DNA of 64,000 bases, from assembly GCA_050250815.1 (NCBI GenBank), contig JBFWNY010000001.1, positions 1 through 64,000 of the forward strand, given 5' to 3'. The notes under the pieces were generated by a model. The model was not told the DNA's origin. It was given only the letters and a program-made list of their open reading frames with translations, and searched no databases. Source of the DNA: JAEUMD01 sp050250815. GTDB taxonomy: Bacteria > Pseudomonadota > Alphaproteobacteria > Rhizobiales > Hyphomicrobiaceae. This document shows positions 51,532-60,198 of this stretch, one piece after another. Each line of letters opens with the position of its first letter. Position 1 is the stretch's first letter. A program made the position numbers and the translations under genes.

Positions 51532-52473
51532 TCACTTCGACTTCGCCAGCTCGTCGGCCAGTTCCGGCAGAGCCTGGAACAGGTCGGCCACGAGCCCGTA
51601 GTCGGCCACCTGGAAAATCGGCGCTTCCTCGTCCTTGTTGATCGCCACTATGATTTTGGAGTCCTTCATGCCGGCCAGATGCTGGATCGCACCCGAGATG
51701 CCGACGGCGATATAGAGTTCCGGTGCGACGACCTTGCCGGTCTGTCCAACCTGCATGTCGTTGGGCACGTAACCTGCGTCCACCGCCGCGCGCGAGGCGC
51801 CGATGGCGGCCCCGATCTTGTCGGCGACCGGTTCGATGAGCTTCTTGAAGTTCTCGCCGGACTGCAGGCCTCGGCCGCCCGAGATGATGATGCGAGCAGA
51901 TGCAAGCTCGGGCCGGTCGGACTTGGTCAGCTCCGCACCTTCGAACGTCGAAACGCCGGCGCTGCCCGACGGCGTGATACTCTCGACGGGAGCGCTGCCG
52001 CCTTCGCCCGCTGCCGCGAAAGCCGCCGTGCGTACGGTGATAACCTTTTTGGCCTCGCCGGAGCGCACGGTCTGGATGGCGTTGCCGGCGTAGATCGGCC
52101 GCTCGAACGTATCGGCCGACTTGACTGCCGTAATGTCGGAGATCTGCATCACGTCGAGCAGTGCGGCGACGCGCGGCAGGATGTTCTTGCCCGAAGCGGT
52201 CGCGGGCGCCACGAGCACGTCGTAGCTCGGCATGAGGCCATGCACGAGCGCCGCAACCTCCTCGGCGAGCGCATTGCCCAAATGCGCGGCGTCGGCCACG
52301 AGCACCTTCGATACGCCGTCGATCTTGGCGGCCGACGCAGCGGCCGTCGCGCAATCCTTTCCGGCAACCAGCACATGGATGTCGCCACCGATCTGGCGGG
52401 CGGCGGTCACCGCCTTGGCGGTCGCTGCATTGAGGGAAGCGTTGTCGTGCTCTGCGAGCAGGAGAATAGCCAT
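51532..52473 (-). CDS. etfA: Electron transfer flavoprotein subunit alpha EtfA
   Basis: A 313-residue FAD-binding subunit that pairs with EtfB to pass electrons from acyl-CoA dehydrogenases to ETF-ubiquinone oxidoreductase. The start MAILLLAEHDNASL and the C-terminal FAD signature, YIAVGISGAIQHLAGMKDSKIIVAINKDEEAPIF, are diagnostic. Two adjacent ATG codons overlap the etfB stop, so the two are translationally coupled; I used the second. hbd follows after 72 bp. Confidence 0.96.
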   Translation of the reverse strand: MAILLLAEHDNASLNAATAKAVTAARQIGGDIHVLVAGKDCATAAASAAKIDGVSKVLVADAAHLGNALAEEVAALVHGLMPSYDVLVAPATASGKNILPRVAALLDVMQISDITAVKSADTFERPIYAGNAIQTVRSGEAKKVITVRTAAFAAAGEGGSAPVESITPSGSAGVSTFEGAELTKSDRPELASARIIISGGRGLQSGENFKKLIEPVADKIGAAIGASRAAVDAGYVPNDMQVGQTGKVVAPELYIAVGISGAIQHLAGMKDSKIIVAINKDEEAPIFQVADYGLVADLFQALPELADELAKSK

Positions 52474-53228
52474 CACAGCACCCCCGCGTCGGTCTTGAGT
52501 TTCTCGACCAGCTCCTGCACGCTGCCGACCTTGATGCCTGCCTGGCGCTTGGACGGCTCGGCGGTGGAAAGCACCTGCAGGCGCGGGGCGATGTCGACGC
52601 CCAGATCTTCCGGCTTCTTCACGTCGAGTGGCTTCTTCTTCGCCTTCATGATGTTGGGTAGCGACGGATAGCGCGGCTCGTTGAGGCGCAGGTCGGTCGT
52701 CACCACCGCTGGTAACTTCAGGCCCACCGTCTCAAGGCCACCGTCGACCTCGCGCGTCACCGATACGCGGCCGTCAGCGAGGGCAACCTTGGAGGCGAAC
52801 GTTCCCTGTGGCCACCCCAGCAGCGCCGCCAGCATCTGGCCGGTCTGGTTGCAGTCGTCGTCGATCGCTTGCTTGCCGAGGACGACGAGGTCGGGTTTCT
52901 CCGCCTCGACGATCGCTTTGAGGATCTTTGCGACAGCCAGCGGTTCGACCGTGGCCGACTCGGGCGTCTCGACGAGGATTCCACGGTCGGCCCCGATGGC
53001 GAGTGCTGTGCGGATCGTATCCTGCGCCTTGGAAGGGCCGACGGAGACGGCGACCACGTCCTTGGCCGTGCCCTTCTCCTTGAGGCGGACGGCCTCCTCG
53101 ACGGCGATCTCGTCGAACGGGTTCATCGACATCTTGACGTTGGCCAGCTCGATGCCTGAACCGTCGGCCTTGACGCGAATTTTCACGTTGTAGTCGACGA
53201 CCCGCTTGACCGGCACCAGGATCTTCAT
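52473..53228 (-). CDS. etfB: Electron transfer flavoprotein subunit beta EtfB
   Basis: A 251-residue AMP-binding subunit of the electron transfer flavoprotein. It opens MKILVPVKRVVDYNVKIRV and has NPFDEIAVEEAVRLKE and VLGKQAIDDDCNQTGQMLAALLGWPQGTFAS, followed by the VTTDLRLNEPRYPSLPNIMKAKKKPL signature. It is the first gene of etfB-etfA-hbd, with a 410-bp gap upstream. The length is normal. Confidence 0.97.
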   Translation of the reverse strand: MKILVPVKRVVDYNVKIRVKADGSGIELANVKMSMNPFDEIAVEEAVRLKEKGTAKDVVAVSVGPSKAQDTIRTALAIGADRGILVETPESATVEPLAVAKILKAIVEAEKPDLVVLGKQAIDDDCNQTGQMLAALLGWPQGTFASKVALADGRVSVTREVDGGLETVGLKLPAVVTTDLRLNEPRYPSLPNIMKAKKKPLDVKKPEDLGVDIAPRLQVLSTAEPSKRQAGIKVGSVQELVEKLKTDAGVL

Positions 53229-53638
53229 CTCCGCAGCGTTCCCCAGGCGTGTGTTGTTCTTGTCACCGGGTTGTCACTGCGCGTGTCTAACTGTCCCGGC
53301 GCCTTGTGTGCGTAGCGCGTCCCCGAGTCGCCTTGTGCGTTGCAGCAGTGCCGGGGGCGCGCCACAACGAATCAACGCCTCGACACACATGCTGTCCACG
53401 TTCGCACTTGCGAAACGGGAGCCTATGGTCGTGTCGTGTCGAAGTCAATGCAGGCAGGGGCGCGGCGAAGTGGACTGAGACGAAAGGTGAATGACCGTGG
53501 TTGTCATGTCCCGCGCGGCCGGTCAAACGCTTGCCAGCGCACGGTAATTCCGCGGGCGGCGGAGCGTGTTGCCGACGTGCGGGCGGTCGTGATTTCTGGT
53601 CACACCAGTGGGGAGACGTCCTTCCGGTTAGGCGATCA
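53229..53638. other. Gap between the rhomboid and etfB genes
   Basis: This 410-bp stretch has no gene I can support; short frames in it show no family motif. It should contain the etfB promoter. I see no clear operator or hairpin. Confidence 0.4.
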
Positions 53639-54343
53639 TCATCGCCCGTAGCGAGCGGGTGAGCGCAGTCCACGGTCGAACAGCGGCACTTCGGGCCGCT
53701 TGAACACGACTACCAGCAGCGCGCCGGCGACCAGCCCCCCGATGTGCGCCCACCATGCGACGGGACCGACCTCCGGCGTCATCACCATGATGACTTGGGT
53801 GATGATCCAGACGCCGAGCACGATCGACGCGCTGATACGCATGGGGATGATGCTGAACGCAAGCACCCAGACCTGAACGCGCGGGTGCAGCATCAGGTAG
53901 GCGGCAATGACGCCGGCCACCGATCCACTGGCCCCGATCAGCGGCACGCCCGACGTCGGCGCGATCAACGCATGCGTGAGGCCTGCCAGGATGCCGCACA
54001 CGAGATAGAAGATGAGGAAACGCACGTGGCCCATGGCGTCCTCGACGTTGTCGCCAAAGACCCAAAGGAAGATCATGTTGCCAATCAGGTGCCACGCATC
54101 GCCGTGGAAGAACTGATAGCTGATGAGCGTGAGGTTTTCCGGCACGGCCACGCTCTGCTGCAGCGATGCGCCACTGACGCCGAACAGCTCGACGGGAATG
54201 ACGGCGAAGCTCGCGATGGCCGCTTCCGAAGCCCCGGCCGTCGACAGCAGGAACACCACCACGTTGGCGACCACCAGGCCGACGGTGACGACCTGGAAGG
54301 GAATGAATTTGAGCGGGTTCTCGTCTCGATAGGGTACGAACAC
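53639..54343 (-). CDS. Rhomboid-family intramembrane serine protease
   Basis: A 234-residue membrane protease with about six helices. The active-site serine is in IGASGSVAGVIAAYLM, and the histidine is in AWWAHIGGLVAGAL. The conserved HxxxN helix is seen in GDAWHLIGNMIFLWVFGDNVED. I chose the GTG at 54343 because homologues start at the FVPYRDENPL segment; an upstream ATG at 54484 would add 47 residues of unlike sequence and overlap the adenosyltransferase gene. The substrate is unknown. Confidence 0.85.
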   Translation of the reverse strand: MFVPYRDENPLKFIPFQVVTVGLVVANVVVFLLSTAGASEAAIASFAVIPVELFGVSGASLQQSVAVPENLTLISYQFFHGDAWHLIGNMIFLWVFGDNVEDAMGHVRFLIFYLVCGILAGLTHALIAPTSGVPLIGASGSVAGVIAAYLMLHPRVQVWVLAFSIIPMRISASIVLGVWIITQVIMVMTPEVGPVAWWAHIGGLVAGALLVVVFKRPEVPLFDRGLRSPARYGR

Positions 54344-54459
54344 GTGGCGGTCTTTCTGTATCGCAGCATCGGATTGGCGTCCGTCAGCTGCATCTGCTGG
54401 CTGGCGCGGAGGTTCGCCCAATGCGTCAGCCCTGTCCAGTATGGTGGAATTGCCGCGTA

Positions 54460-55041
54460 TCAGCGGGTCTGACCTGGCACCCACAGCACGTCGCGGGCGC
54501 CACGCGCGTTGACATAGCGGCTCGCCACGAAGAGGAAGTCGGACAAGCGGTTGACGTACTGGAGCGCCGCTTCGCTCACTAGCTCGGCCGGGTCGGCGGC
54601 AAGCTCAACCATCAGTCGCTCTGCGCGGCGTGAGACGGTACGGGCGACATGCAGATGGGCGGCAGCGGCCGACCCGCCCGGCAGCACGAAGCTCTTGAGG
54701 GGCTCGAGTTCGGCATTGAGTTCGTCGATTTCGGCTTCGAGCCGGCCGACCTGCGAGGCCACGATCCGCAGTGGCTCGTAAGCAAGCTTCTCGCCGCGGT
54801 CGGGGACGCACAGGTCGGCCCCCAGGTCGAACAGATCGTTCTGGATCCGCAGCAGCATGACATCGACCTGGGCGTAGGCCGCCTCGACGTGCAGGCGCGC
54901 CACGCCGATGGTCGCGTTGGTTTCATCGACGGTGCCGTAAGCCGCGATGCGCAGGTCGTGCTTGGGAACGCGCTCGCCGGTGCCCAGTCCCGTCGTCCCC
55001 TTGTCCCCGGTGCGGGTGTAGATCTTGTTGAGCTTGACCAT
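54460..55041 (-). CDS. PduO-type cob(I)alamin adenosyltransferase
   Basis: A 193-residue corrinoid adenosyltransferase that makes adenosylcobalamin from cob(I)alamin and ATP. The family ATP loop is seen as IYTRTGDKGTTGLGTGERVPK. DETNATIGVAR, the VLPGGSAAAAHLHVARTVSRRAERLMV segment with its conserved Arg, and NRLSDFLFVASRYVN are further marks. In Alphaproteobacteria it often lies next to the twin-TM gene and etfBA-hbd, as here. It may serve methylmalonyl-CoA mutase in the same acyl-CoA metabolism. Confidence 0.94.
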   Translation of the reverse strand: MVKLNKIYTRTGDKGTTGLGTGERVPKHDLRIAAYGTVDETNATIGVARLHVEAAYAQVDVMLLRIQNDLFDLGADLCVPDRGEKLAYEPLRIVASQVGRLEAEIDELNAELEPLKSFVLPGGSAAAAHLHVARTVSRRAERLMVELAADPAELVSEAALQYVNRLSDFLFVASRYVNARGARDVLWVPGQTR

Positions 55042-55094
55042 GCGTCCTTATTCCCGGTGTCGGCCCGATAGGCCATTTGCCCCGTTCGCGCCGG

Positions 55095-55283
55095 TCAGGC
55101 CTTGGCCAGCAAATAGACCACGATCACCAGTATGGCGAAGAATTGCAGGCCGACCCGCCACCGCATCAGCGTCTGGCTGAGGCTAGCGCTCTTGTTGCGC
55201 ATCAGGCCCCAAAGGCCAAGGACGAGCACAATCAGGACGGCGAATACCGCCACGGTGGTCAGATGGTAGAGGGCGGTCTGCAT
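55095..55283 (-). CDS. Twin-transmembrane (HIG1-like) small protein
   Basis: A 62-residue protein with two membrane helices (VAVFAVLIVLVLGLWGLM and VGLQFFAILVIVVYLLA) joined by a short loop with a basic patch, SQTLMRWRVG, near RWRVxxQ of the HIG1/twin-TM family. Mitochondrial HIG1 proteins stabilise respiratory complexes. The bacterial role is not established. It precedes the adenosyltransferase gene by about 50 bp on the same strand and is divergent from the EnvC-like gene. Confidence 0.88.
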   Translation of the reverse strand: MQTALYHLTTVAVFAVLIVLVLGLWGLMRNKSASLSQTLMRWRVGLQFFAILVIVVYLLAKA

Positions 55284-55511
55284 GTCGCGAACTCCTCGTC
55301 GAGCGGAAACCGGCCGCGCGCCGTTAACGGCAGTGAATAGCGCAATTGAGCGCCCGGCCCACCACCTTTCCGTGTGGGGCAGCGCGGGTAGAGTGTCGCG
55401 GGGGATTGCTGCCCGCGGGGACGACTAAGGGGCTTCCGGAACACCGGCCGCTTGCACGGACCACAAATGCCGCAATGTGCCCGAATCATGCGAATTTGAA
55501 GCTCCGGATGA

Positions 55512-57158
55512 ATGCTTGCCGGGGCGACCGGCCTTTGTCGCAAGGCCGTCTGGGCTCCGAACGAGGAACTGACGTTGCGCCCGCACCCGGCACGACGCCC
55601 CAATGCCGCGCCGCAGGCGCCGACCGCCGAGCGTGGGATTTGCCATGCCGCATTGGCAGGCCTGTTCGTCGGTGTGCTGTCGCTCGGTGGGCCGGCGACG
55701 GCGCAGACCTCGGCACAGTCGCCGGATGCGATCCGCAGCAAGCTCGATGAGCAGCGCAGCAGCCTGGACGCCAAGCGCAAGCGCGAGACGGAACTCAGCC
55801 GCGACGTCGCCGACATCGATGCGGAGCGCGAACAGCTCAATGCCCGGCTGCTGGAGACGGCAGCGCTGATCCAGCGCTCCGAGGCCAAGCTGACGACGAT
55901 CGAGGCCCGTCTGGGCGAGTTGGAGGCGCAGGAGCGCCTTGTGCGCGGCTCGCTCGAGCGCCGGCACGGCGAGATATCGAAGCTGCTTGGCGCGCTTCAG
56001 CGCATGGGCCGCAATCCGCCCCCGGTCATGATCACACGGCGCGAGGACGCACTGCAGATGGTCCGTAGCGCCATGCAGATTGCGTCCGCCTTCCCGGGCC
56101 TGCGCACGAAGGCGCTGGAGCTGTCCGGCCAGCTCAACACGCTTGTACAAGTCATGACTAACGTGCGTGCCGAAAGCGCGTCGCTCAAGGCGGAGACGGA
56201 TCGCCTTAACGAGGCGCGCACCAAGCTCGCCGGTCTGATGGAGGAGCGGAAGACATCGCTGGCGGAGCGCCGCACGGAGCTTGCCGAGGTCCGCAAGGCC
56301 GCCGCCGAGATCTCGCGGAGCGTCGAGGATCTCAACGAGCTGATCGCCAGGCTGGACAAGGCGGTCAAGGAGAAGACCGGGCTTGCCGAGTACGACCGCG
56401 AGGTGAAGGCGTCGGTGCCTCCCGCGATTGCCGTGACTCCCAGCGAAGCACCGCAGGGTCCTTCTGGTCCGACCGGGCGCGATGTGGCGTCGCCGGTCGC
56501 CTCCGCAGCGGCCACTCCGGGATCGGACGATCAGCTGCGCTCCGCCGGACCGATCGTTATCGAGCCTGGCTCCGTACCAGGAGTTCCTTCGCACGGTGGC
56601 GGCGCCCTGGCGTCCAAGGAAACCAAGATTGCCGCTGTCGTGGTGCCAAAGCCTTCGGAGATCGTCGAGTTGCGGCCTGGCGATGCCTTCTCCGCCAACC
56701 CCGGGCGCATCAAACCGGCCATGCCGTTCCACGAGGCCAAGGGCAAACTACGGCTGCCGGCTCACGGCCGCCGTGTTCTCAATTTTGGCGAAAAGACCCA
56801 GTACGGGGGCCAATCGAAGGGTATGGTGCTCGAGACACGCCCAGGGGCGCAAATCACCGCTCCGAGCGACGGATGGGTGGTTTATGCTGGGGAATTCCGC
56901 AGCTACGGCCAACTATTGATCATCAATGCGGGCGGTGGGTATCATATCCTGCTTGCAGGACTGTCGAGGATCGATGTCGAAACCGGACAGTTCGTTCTGG
57001 CGCGCGAGCCGGTCGGGACCATGAGCGGCACGGGCCTGTCGCGTGAGGTCAAGAGCGAGCAGAACGCTCCCGTACTTTATATCGAGTTCCGCAAGGACGG
57101 ACGTCCGGTCGACCCTGACCCCTGGTGGGCGAAGGGCCTTGAGAAGGTGGAAGACTAA
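55512..57158 (+). CDS. EnvC-like murein hydrolase activator with degenerate LytM domain
   Basis: A 548-residue periplasmic protein. After a signal region (about 45-65, LAGLFVGVLSLGGPATA) comes a long coiled coil (about 70-300). A Pro/Ser linker follows, then a C-terminal M23/LytM-like domain (about 400-545). The zinc ligands of active M23 enzymes are missing: AHL is AGL and HLHFE is VLYIEF, as in E. coli EnvC, which activates amidases without cutting itself. An alternative TTG start at 55575 has GAGGAA six bases upstream, so the true N terminus may be shorter. The stop overlaps the ctpA start by one base. Confidence 0.88.
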   Translation: MLAGATGLCRKAVWAPNEELTLRPHPARRPNAAPQAPTAERGICHAALAGLFVGVLSLGGPATAQTSAQSPDAIRSKLDEQRSSLDAKRKRETELSRDVADIDAEREQLNARLLETAALIQRSEAKLTTIEARLGELEAQERLVRGSLERRHGEISKLLGALQRMGRNPPPVMITRREDALQMVRSAMQIASAFPGLRTKALELSGQLNTLVQVMTNVRAESASLKAETDRLNEARTKLAGLMEERKTSLAERRTELAEVRKAAAEISRSVEDLNELIARLDKAVKEKTGLAEYDREVKASVPPAIAVTPSEAPQGPSGPTGRDVASPVASAAATPGSDDQLRSAGPIVIEPGSVPGVPSHGGGALASKETKIAAVVVPKPSEIVELRPGDAFSANPGRIKPAMPFHEAKGKLRLPAHGRRVLNFGEKTQYGGQSKGMVLETRPGAQITAPSDGWVVYAGEFRSYGQLLIINAGGGYHILLAGLSRIDVETGQFVLAREPVGTMSGTGLSREVKSEQNAPVLYIEFRKDGRPVDPDPWWAKGLEKVED

Positions 57159-58504
57159 TGCGCAAGACCGACTTCGCATTCTTTACGTTCCTGCTCATGA
57201 CGGGAATGGCGGGCGTCACGACCGTTCTCAACGTGACCCAGACCCATTCTGCCACCACGTCCTCCAACAGCGAGCTGTACCGCCAGCTCGACCTGTTCGG
57301 CGACGTGCTCGAGCGGGTGCGCTCCGACTACGTTGAGAAGCCCGACGATACGCAGCTCATCGAGAACGCGATCAACGGCATGCTTTCGGCGCTCGATCCG
57401 CACTCGGCCTATCTCAGTGCCAAGCACTTCCGCGACATGCAGGTCCAGACGCGCGGCGAGTTCGGCGGCCTGGGCATCGAGGTCACGATGGAGAACGGCG
57501 TCGTGAAGGTGGTGGCGCCGATCGACGAGACACCGGCCGCCCGCGCCGGCCTGCAGGCCAACGACCTCATCACGCATCTGGACGGCGAGCAGATCGTGGG
57601 TCTCACGCTCGAGCAGGCGGTCGAGAAGATGCGCGGACCGGTCAACACGCCGATCACGCTCACCGTCGTCCGCAAGGGCAACGATGACCCGATCGAGATG
57701 AAGATCGTGCGCGACATCATCCGCATCAACGCGGTGAAGTCCCGGCGCGAGGGCGATGTCGGGTACATCAAGGTGTCGACGTTCAACGAGAAGACGCACG
57801 ACAACCTCGTGCGTGCGATCCAGGCGCTCGACAAGGAGATCGGGCCCGAGCTCAAGGGCTACATCATCGACCTGCGCAACAACCCGGGCGGCTTGCTGGA
57901 GCAGGCGATCTCCGTTTCGGATGACTTCCTGGAGCGGGGCGCCATCGTTCTGACCAAGGGCCGCAACAACGAGGAAACCCAGCGCAGCCAGGCGCGCGCA
58001 GGCGACGTGACCAGCGGCAAGAAGGTGGTCGTTCTCATCAACGGCGGCTCGGCCTCGGCCTCAGAGATCGTCGCCGGCGCCCTGCAGGACCACAAGCGCG
58101 CGACCATCATCGGCACGCGCTCGTTCGGAAAGGGCTCGGTGCAGACCATCATTCCGCTTGGCGCCAACGGAGCCATTCGCCTGACGACGGCGCGCTACTA
58201 CACGCCGTCCAACCGGTCCATCCAGGCCAAGGGCATCGATCCCGACATCATCGTCGAGCAGGAGCTGCCCGAGGAGATGAAGGCTAAGAGTTCGCAGACC
58301 CGGGTGCGCGGTGAGGCGAGCCTGCGCGGCCACCTCAAGAACGACAAGGACGACTCCGAGAAGACGGGCTCGTCCGCCTACGTTCCCAAGGAGCCCGAAA
58401 AGGACACGCAGCTGCAGTACGCTCTCAACTTCCTGCGCGGCAAAGTGGTGGGCCCGGCAACGGCTTCGCCCAATGCCGACACGCCCGACAAAAAGGCGAA
58501 CTGA
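57158..58504 (+). CDS. ctpA: S41-family C-terminal processing peptidase CtpA
   Basis: A 448-residue periplasmic serine protease with an N-terminal signal or anchor (FAFFTFLLMTGMAGVTTVL). A PDZ domain (about 95-180) is marked by GLGIEVTMENGVVKVVAPIDETPAARAGL. The protease core shows GYIIDLRNNPGGLL and GGSASASEIVAGAL (residues 296-309, holding the nucleophile). The lysine lies in GTRSFGKGSVQ. CtpA trims proteins at the C terminus; in other bacteria it degrades murein hydrolases, so its coupling to the EnvC-like gene (TAATG overlap) suggests shared cell-wall control. A terminator follows. Confidence 0.96.
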   Translation: MRKTDFAFFTFLLMTGMAGVTTVLNVTQTHSATTSSNSELYRQLDLFGDVLERVRSDYVEKPDDTQLIENAINGMLSALDPHSAYLSAKHFRDMQVQTRGEFGGLGIEVTMENGVVKVVAPIDETPAARAGLQANDLITHLDGEQIVGLTLEQAVEKMRGPVNTPITLTVVRKGNDDPIEMKIVRDIIRINAVKSRREGDVGYIKVSTFNEKTHDNLVRAIQALDKEIGPELKGYIIDLRNNPGGLLEQAISVSDDFLERGAIVLTKGRNNEETQRSQARAGDVTSGKKVVVLINGGSASASEIVAGALQDHKRATIIGTRSFGKGSVQTIIPLGANGAIRLTTARYYTPSNRSIQAKGIDPDIIVEQELPEEMKAKSSQTRVRGEASLRGHLKNDKDDSEKTGSSAYVPKEPEKDTQLQYALNFLRGKVVGPATASPNADTPDKKAN

Positions 58505-58561
58505 GCGCAGGGAACCTCACACTGCTAGGTGTGTGAGGGGCTTAATCGACGAAATCAAAGA

Positions 58562-58586
58562 GGGCGCCTCACGGGGCGCCCTTTTC
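58562..58586 (+). terminator. Intrinsic terminator after ctpA
   Basis: A GGGCGCC/GGCGCCC hairpin with a six-base loop followed by TTTTCG, 57 bases after the ctpA stop. A second inverted repeat (CCTCACAC/GTGTGAGG) lies upstream at about 58515-58538. Confidence 0.88.
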
Positions 58587-58610
58587 GTTGCGTGGGTGCT
58601 TCGATGCCGT

Positions 58611-59051
58611 CTACTCGCCCGCCCATTTGACCTCAAGCGTGAGCGGTACGCCGCCCGCGGCGCCGCAACGCAGGTAGCCGCCATGCGGTGCCGCGCTGAG
58701 TACGCGGAACGTGCATCGCTCGTCGGCGAAATTCATCGTTCCAACAATTTCGGATCGGAAGAGCCCTTCGCGCCAAAATCGGATGTCGCCGGATTTGGTG
58801 ACGGGACCGTTCACGGTGCATGCGCCAACGTGCTTCAAGGCGAGTGTTCCGGAATAAGCGCCTTGGCCGTGTGCAACGGCGGAGGCGGCCGCCGACACTT
58901 CCCATTCCGACAGATAGCCGACCCGACCGATGACCATGACCGGCGTGCCTGCTCGATCGCTTTGCTTCTCAGCCGCCGCCAGTTCAGGACCGACTGCCGT
59001 GAACGCAACGCAAAGTGCCAGAAGTCCTTGCCTGCCGAGTTCGGCTTTCAT
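58611..59051 (-). CDS. Secreted protein of unknown function
   Basis: A 146-residue protein I do not recognise. Residues 1-27 form a signal peptide (GRQGLLALCVAFTAVGPELAAA). The mature part contains three cysteines (in ACTVNG, RCTFRV and LRCGAAG) and beta-rich sequence, such as SGDIRFWREGLFRSEIVGTMNF. It may be a small disulfide-bonded periplasmic protein. It converges with ctpA, ending 25 bases after the terminator, and lies just downstream of tRNA-Arg on the same strand. Confidence 0.65.
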   Translation of the reverse strand: MKAELGRQGLLALCVAFTAVGPELAAAEKQSDRAGTPVMVIGRVGYLSEWEVSAAASAVAHGQGAYSGTLALKHVGACTVNGPVTKSGDIRFWREGLFRSEIVGTMNFADERCTFRVLSAAPHGGYLRCGAAGGVPLTLEVKWAGE

Positions 59052-59079
59052 GAAGCGAAGCGCTAACCCATTGATTTTG

Positions 59080-59156
59080 TGGTGACCCCGACAGGATTTG
59101 AACCTGTGACCCTCAGATTAGGAATCTGATGCTCTATCCTGCTGAGCTACGGGGCC
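59080..59156 (-). tRNA. tRNA-Arg (CCT anticodon)
   Basis: A complete 77-base cloverleaf. The acceptor stem pairs GGCCCCG with CGGGGTC (one G-U pair), and the anticodon loop TTCCTAA sits on a TCAGA/TCTGA stem, giving anticodon CCT. The T arm reads CAGGTTCAAATCCTG, and CCA is encoded at 59080-59082 with discriminator A. Confidence 0.95.
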
Positions 59157-59598
59157 GCTGAAACAGACAATTGGCCTTCTGAACGGCGCGAACGCGCTTG
59201 ATGTCCACGGCCACGCTGATTTCCCGCACCTCAACGGCACGGGGCGGCGAGCCGTCGTGCCGAAGCGGACAGGCCGGCGTGCCGATAGTTATGCGGTCGG
59301 CCGCGTGGTGGATCAAGTGGCTGCGCGGGAAGCGGCAGCGGCACGCCCCGCCCGAGGCGACACCGTGGAAAGGGCAAATCCTTTGCTCGGAGGTTGCGCT
59401 TCAGATGCAGGAGGTCTCCGGTCACGCCCCCAGAAGTTGGTCCAACCGCAAGAAAAGTTACCAAGTGATGACGGAAAGACTGGTGCATTCGGGCGACATG
59501 TGGTGCATGATCTGCAATGACGCCCGGCACAAGTGGTCCGAGCGCCGGTTCGTGGGGCCGCGAGCAAGTCCCCACCGTTGCGTGCTGTGTGATGTGAA
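59157..59598. other. Gap after tRNA-Arg with no gene
   Basis: About 440 bases in which the open frames show no recognisable motif or plausible composition. It is next to a tRNA gene, a common integration site, but I see no integrase, no attachment-site duplication and no insertion sequence. Confidence 0.4.
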
Positions 59599-59958
59599 AT
59601 GCCTACGAGCGGGCTTGACGATACGCAGATCGGGCGACCTCAGTTCGGCCGCGGGGTCGGCTGCAGAGCCGTCGCGGTTTCTGGGGCCGACGCTGAGCGC
59701 ATCATCGCTGGGCCGGAGGGGCTTCGCCTCGTCCTGCCGCTGGTCGCCTGTCCCGAAGTGCCCGCGGGCACGCGTTACGAACTTCGCCGGCCCTCCGGCG
59801 GTCGTCCGATACGCACTTCGTATTGCGGCACGCTGACCAGCACGGCACCTTCCCTCAATCTCGCCAAGCTGAGATTTCGCGGCGCCTGGATGGGCGCCAG
59901 CGACGTCGTCCTCGTTTTGCCGCCCGGTTCAGTCATACCCGAGCAGGTTGAACTCTAG
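59599..59958 (+). CDS. Possible small hypothetical protein
   Basis: A 119-residue frame I do not recognise. The second half (VLPLVACPEVPAGTRYELRRPSGG and SLNLAKLRFRGAWMGASDVVLVLPPGSVIPEQVEL) looks like a folded beta-rich domain; the first 40 residues are less convincing. The ATG has no clear ribosome-binding site. There is no signal peptide. It lies between tRNA-Arg and the extensin-like gene. I am not sure it is a real gene. Confidence 0.35.
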   Translation: MPTSGLDDTQIGRPQFGRGVGCRAVAVSGADAERIIAGPEGLRLVLPLVACPEVPAGTRYELRRPSGGRPIRTSYCGTLTSTAPSLNLAKLRFRGAWMGASDVVLVLPPGSVIPEQVEL

Positions 59959-60198
59959 AGCAAGCGCATTCGAGGCGGACGCGGTGCGGGCTCGGGTGGC
60001 CCGCTCCATCGTCAGCTGCGCTGCGTGGAGCCGTATGGCGTTCTCCTTGGCACTTCGAAGCAGCATGTGCGGTTGATCGTGACGAGCAGATTTGGGCGCA
60101 ACGACCTGGATTCGGGACGAGGTGCGCAGCGGCCGGCCGTCGGCCGCCTTCGCAGCGGCGCGCCGATCAAGGTCGTGCAGGGGCTGCTCCATGCAACG

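Noticed and set aside
59080..59598. Possible integrated element at tRNA-Arg
   Set aside because: I found no integrase and no direct repeat of the tRNA end in the following sequence.
59198..59836. Plus-strand open frame of 212 codons after tRNA-Arg
   Set aside because: The composition is not protein-like, and it overlaps a more plausible frame at 59599-59958.
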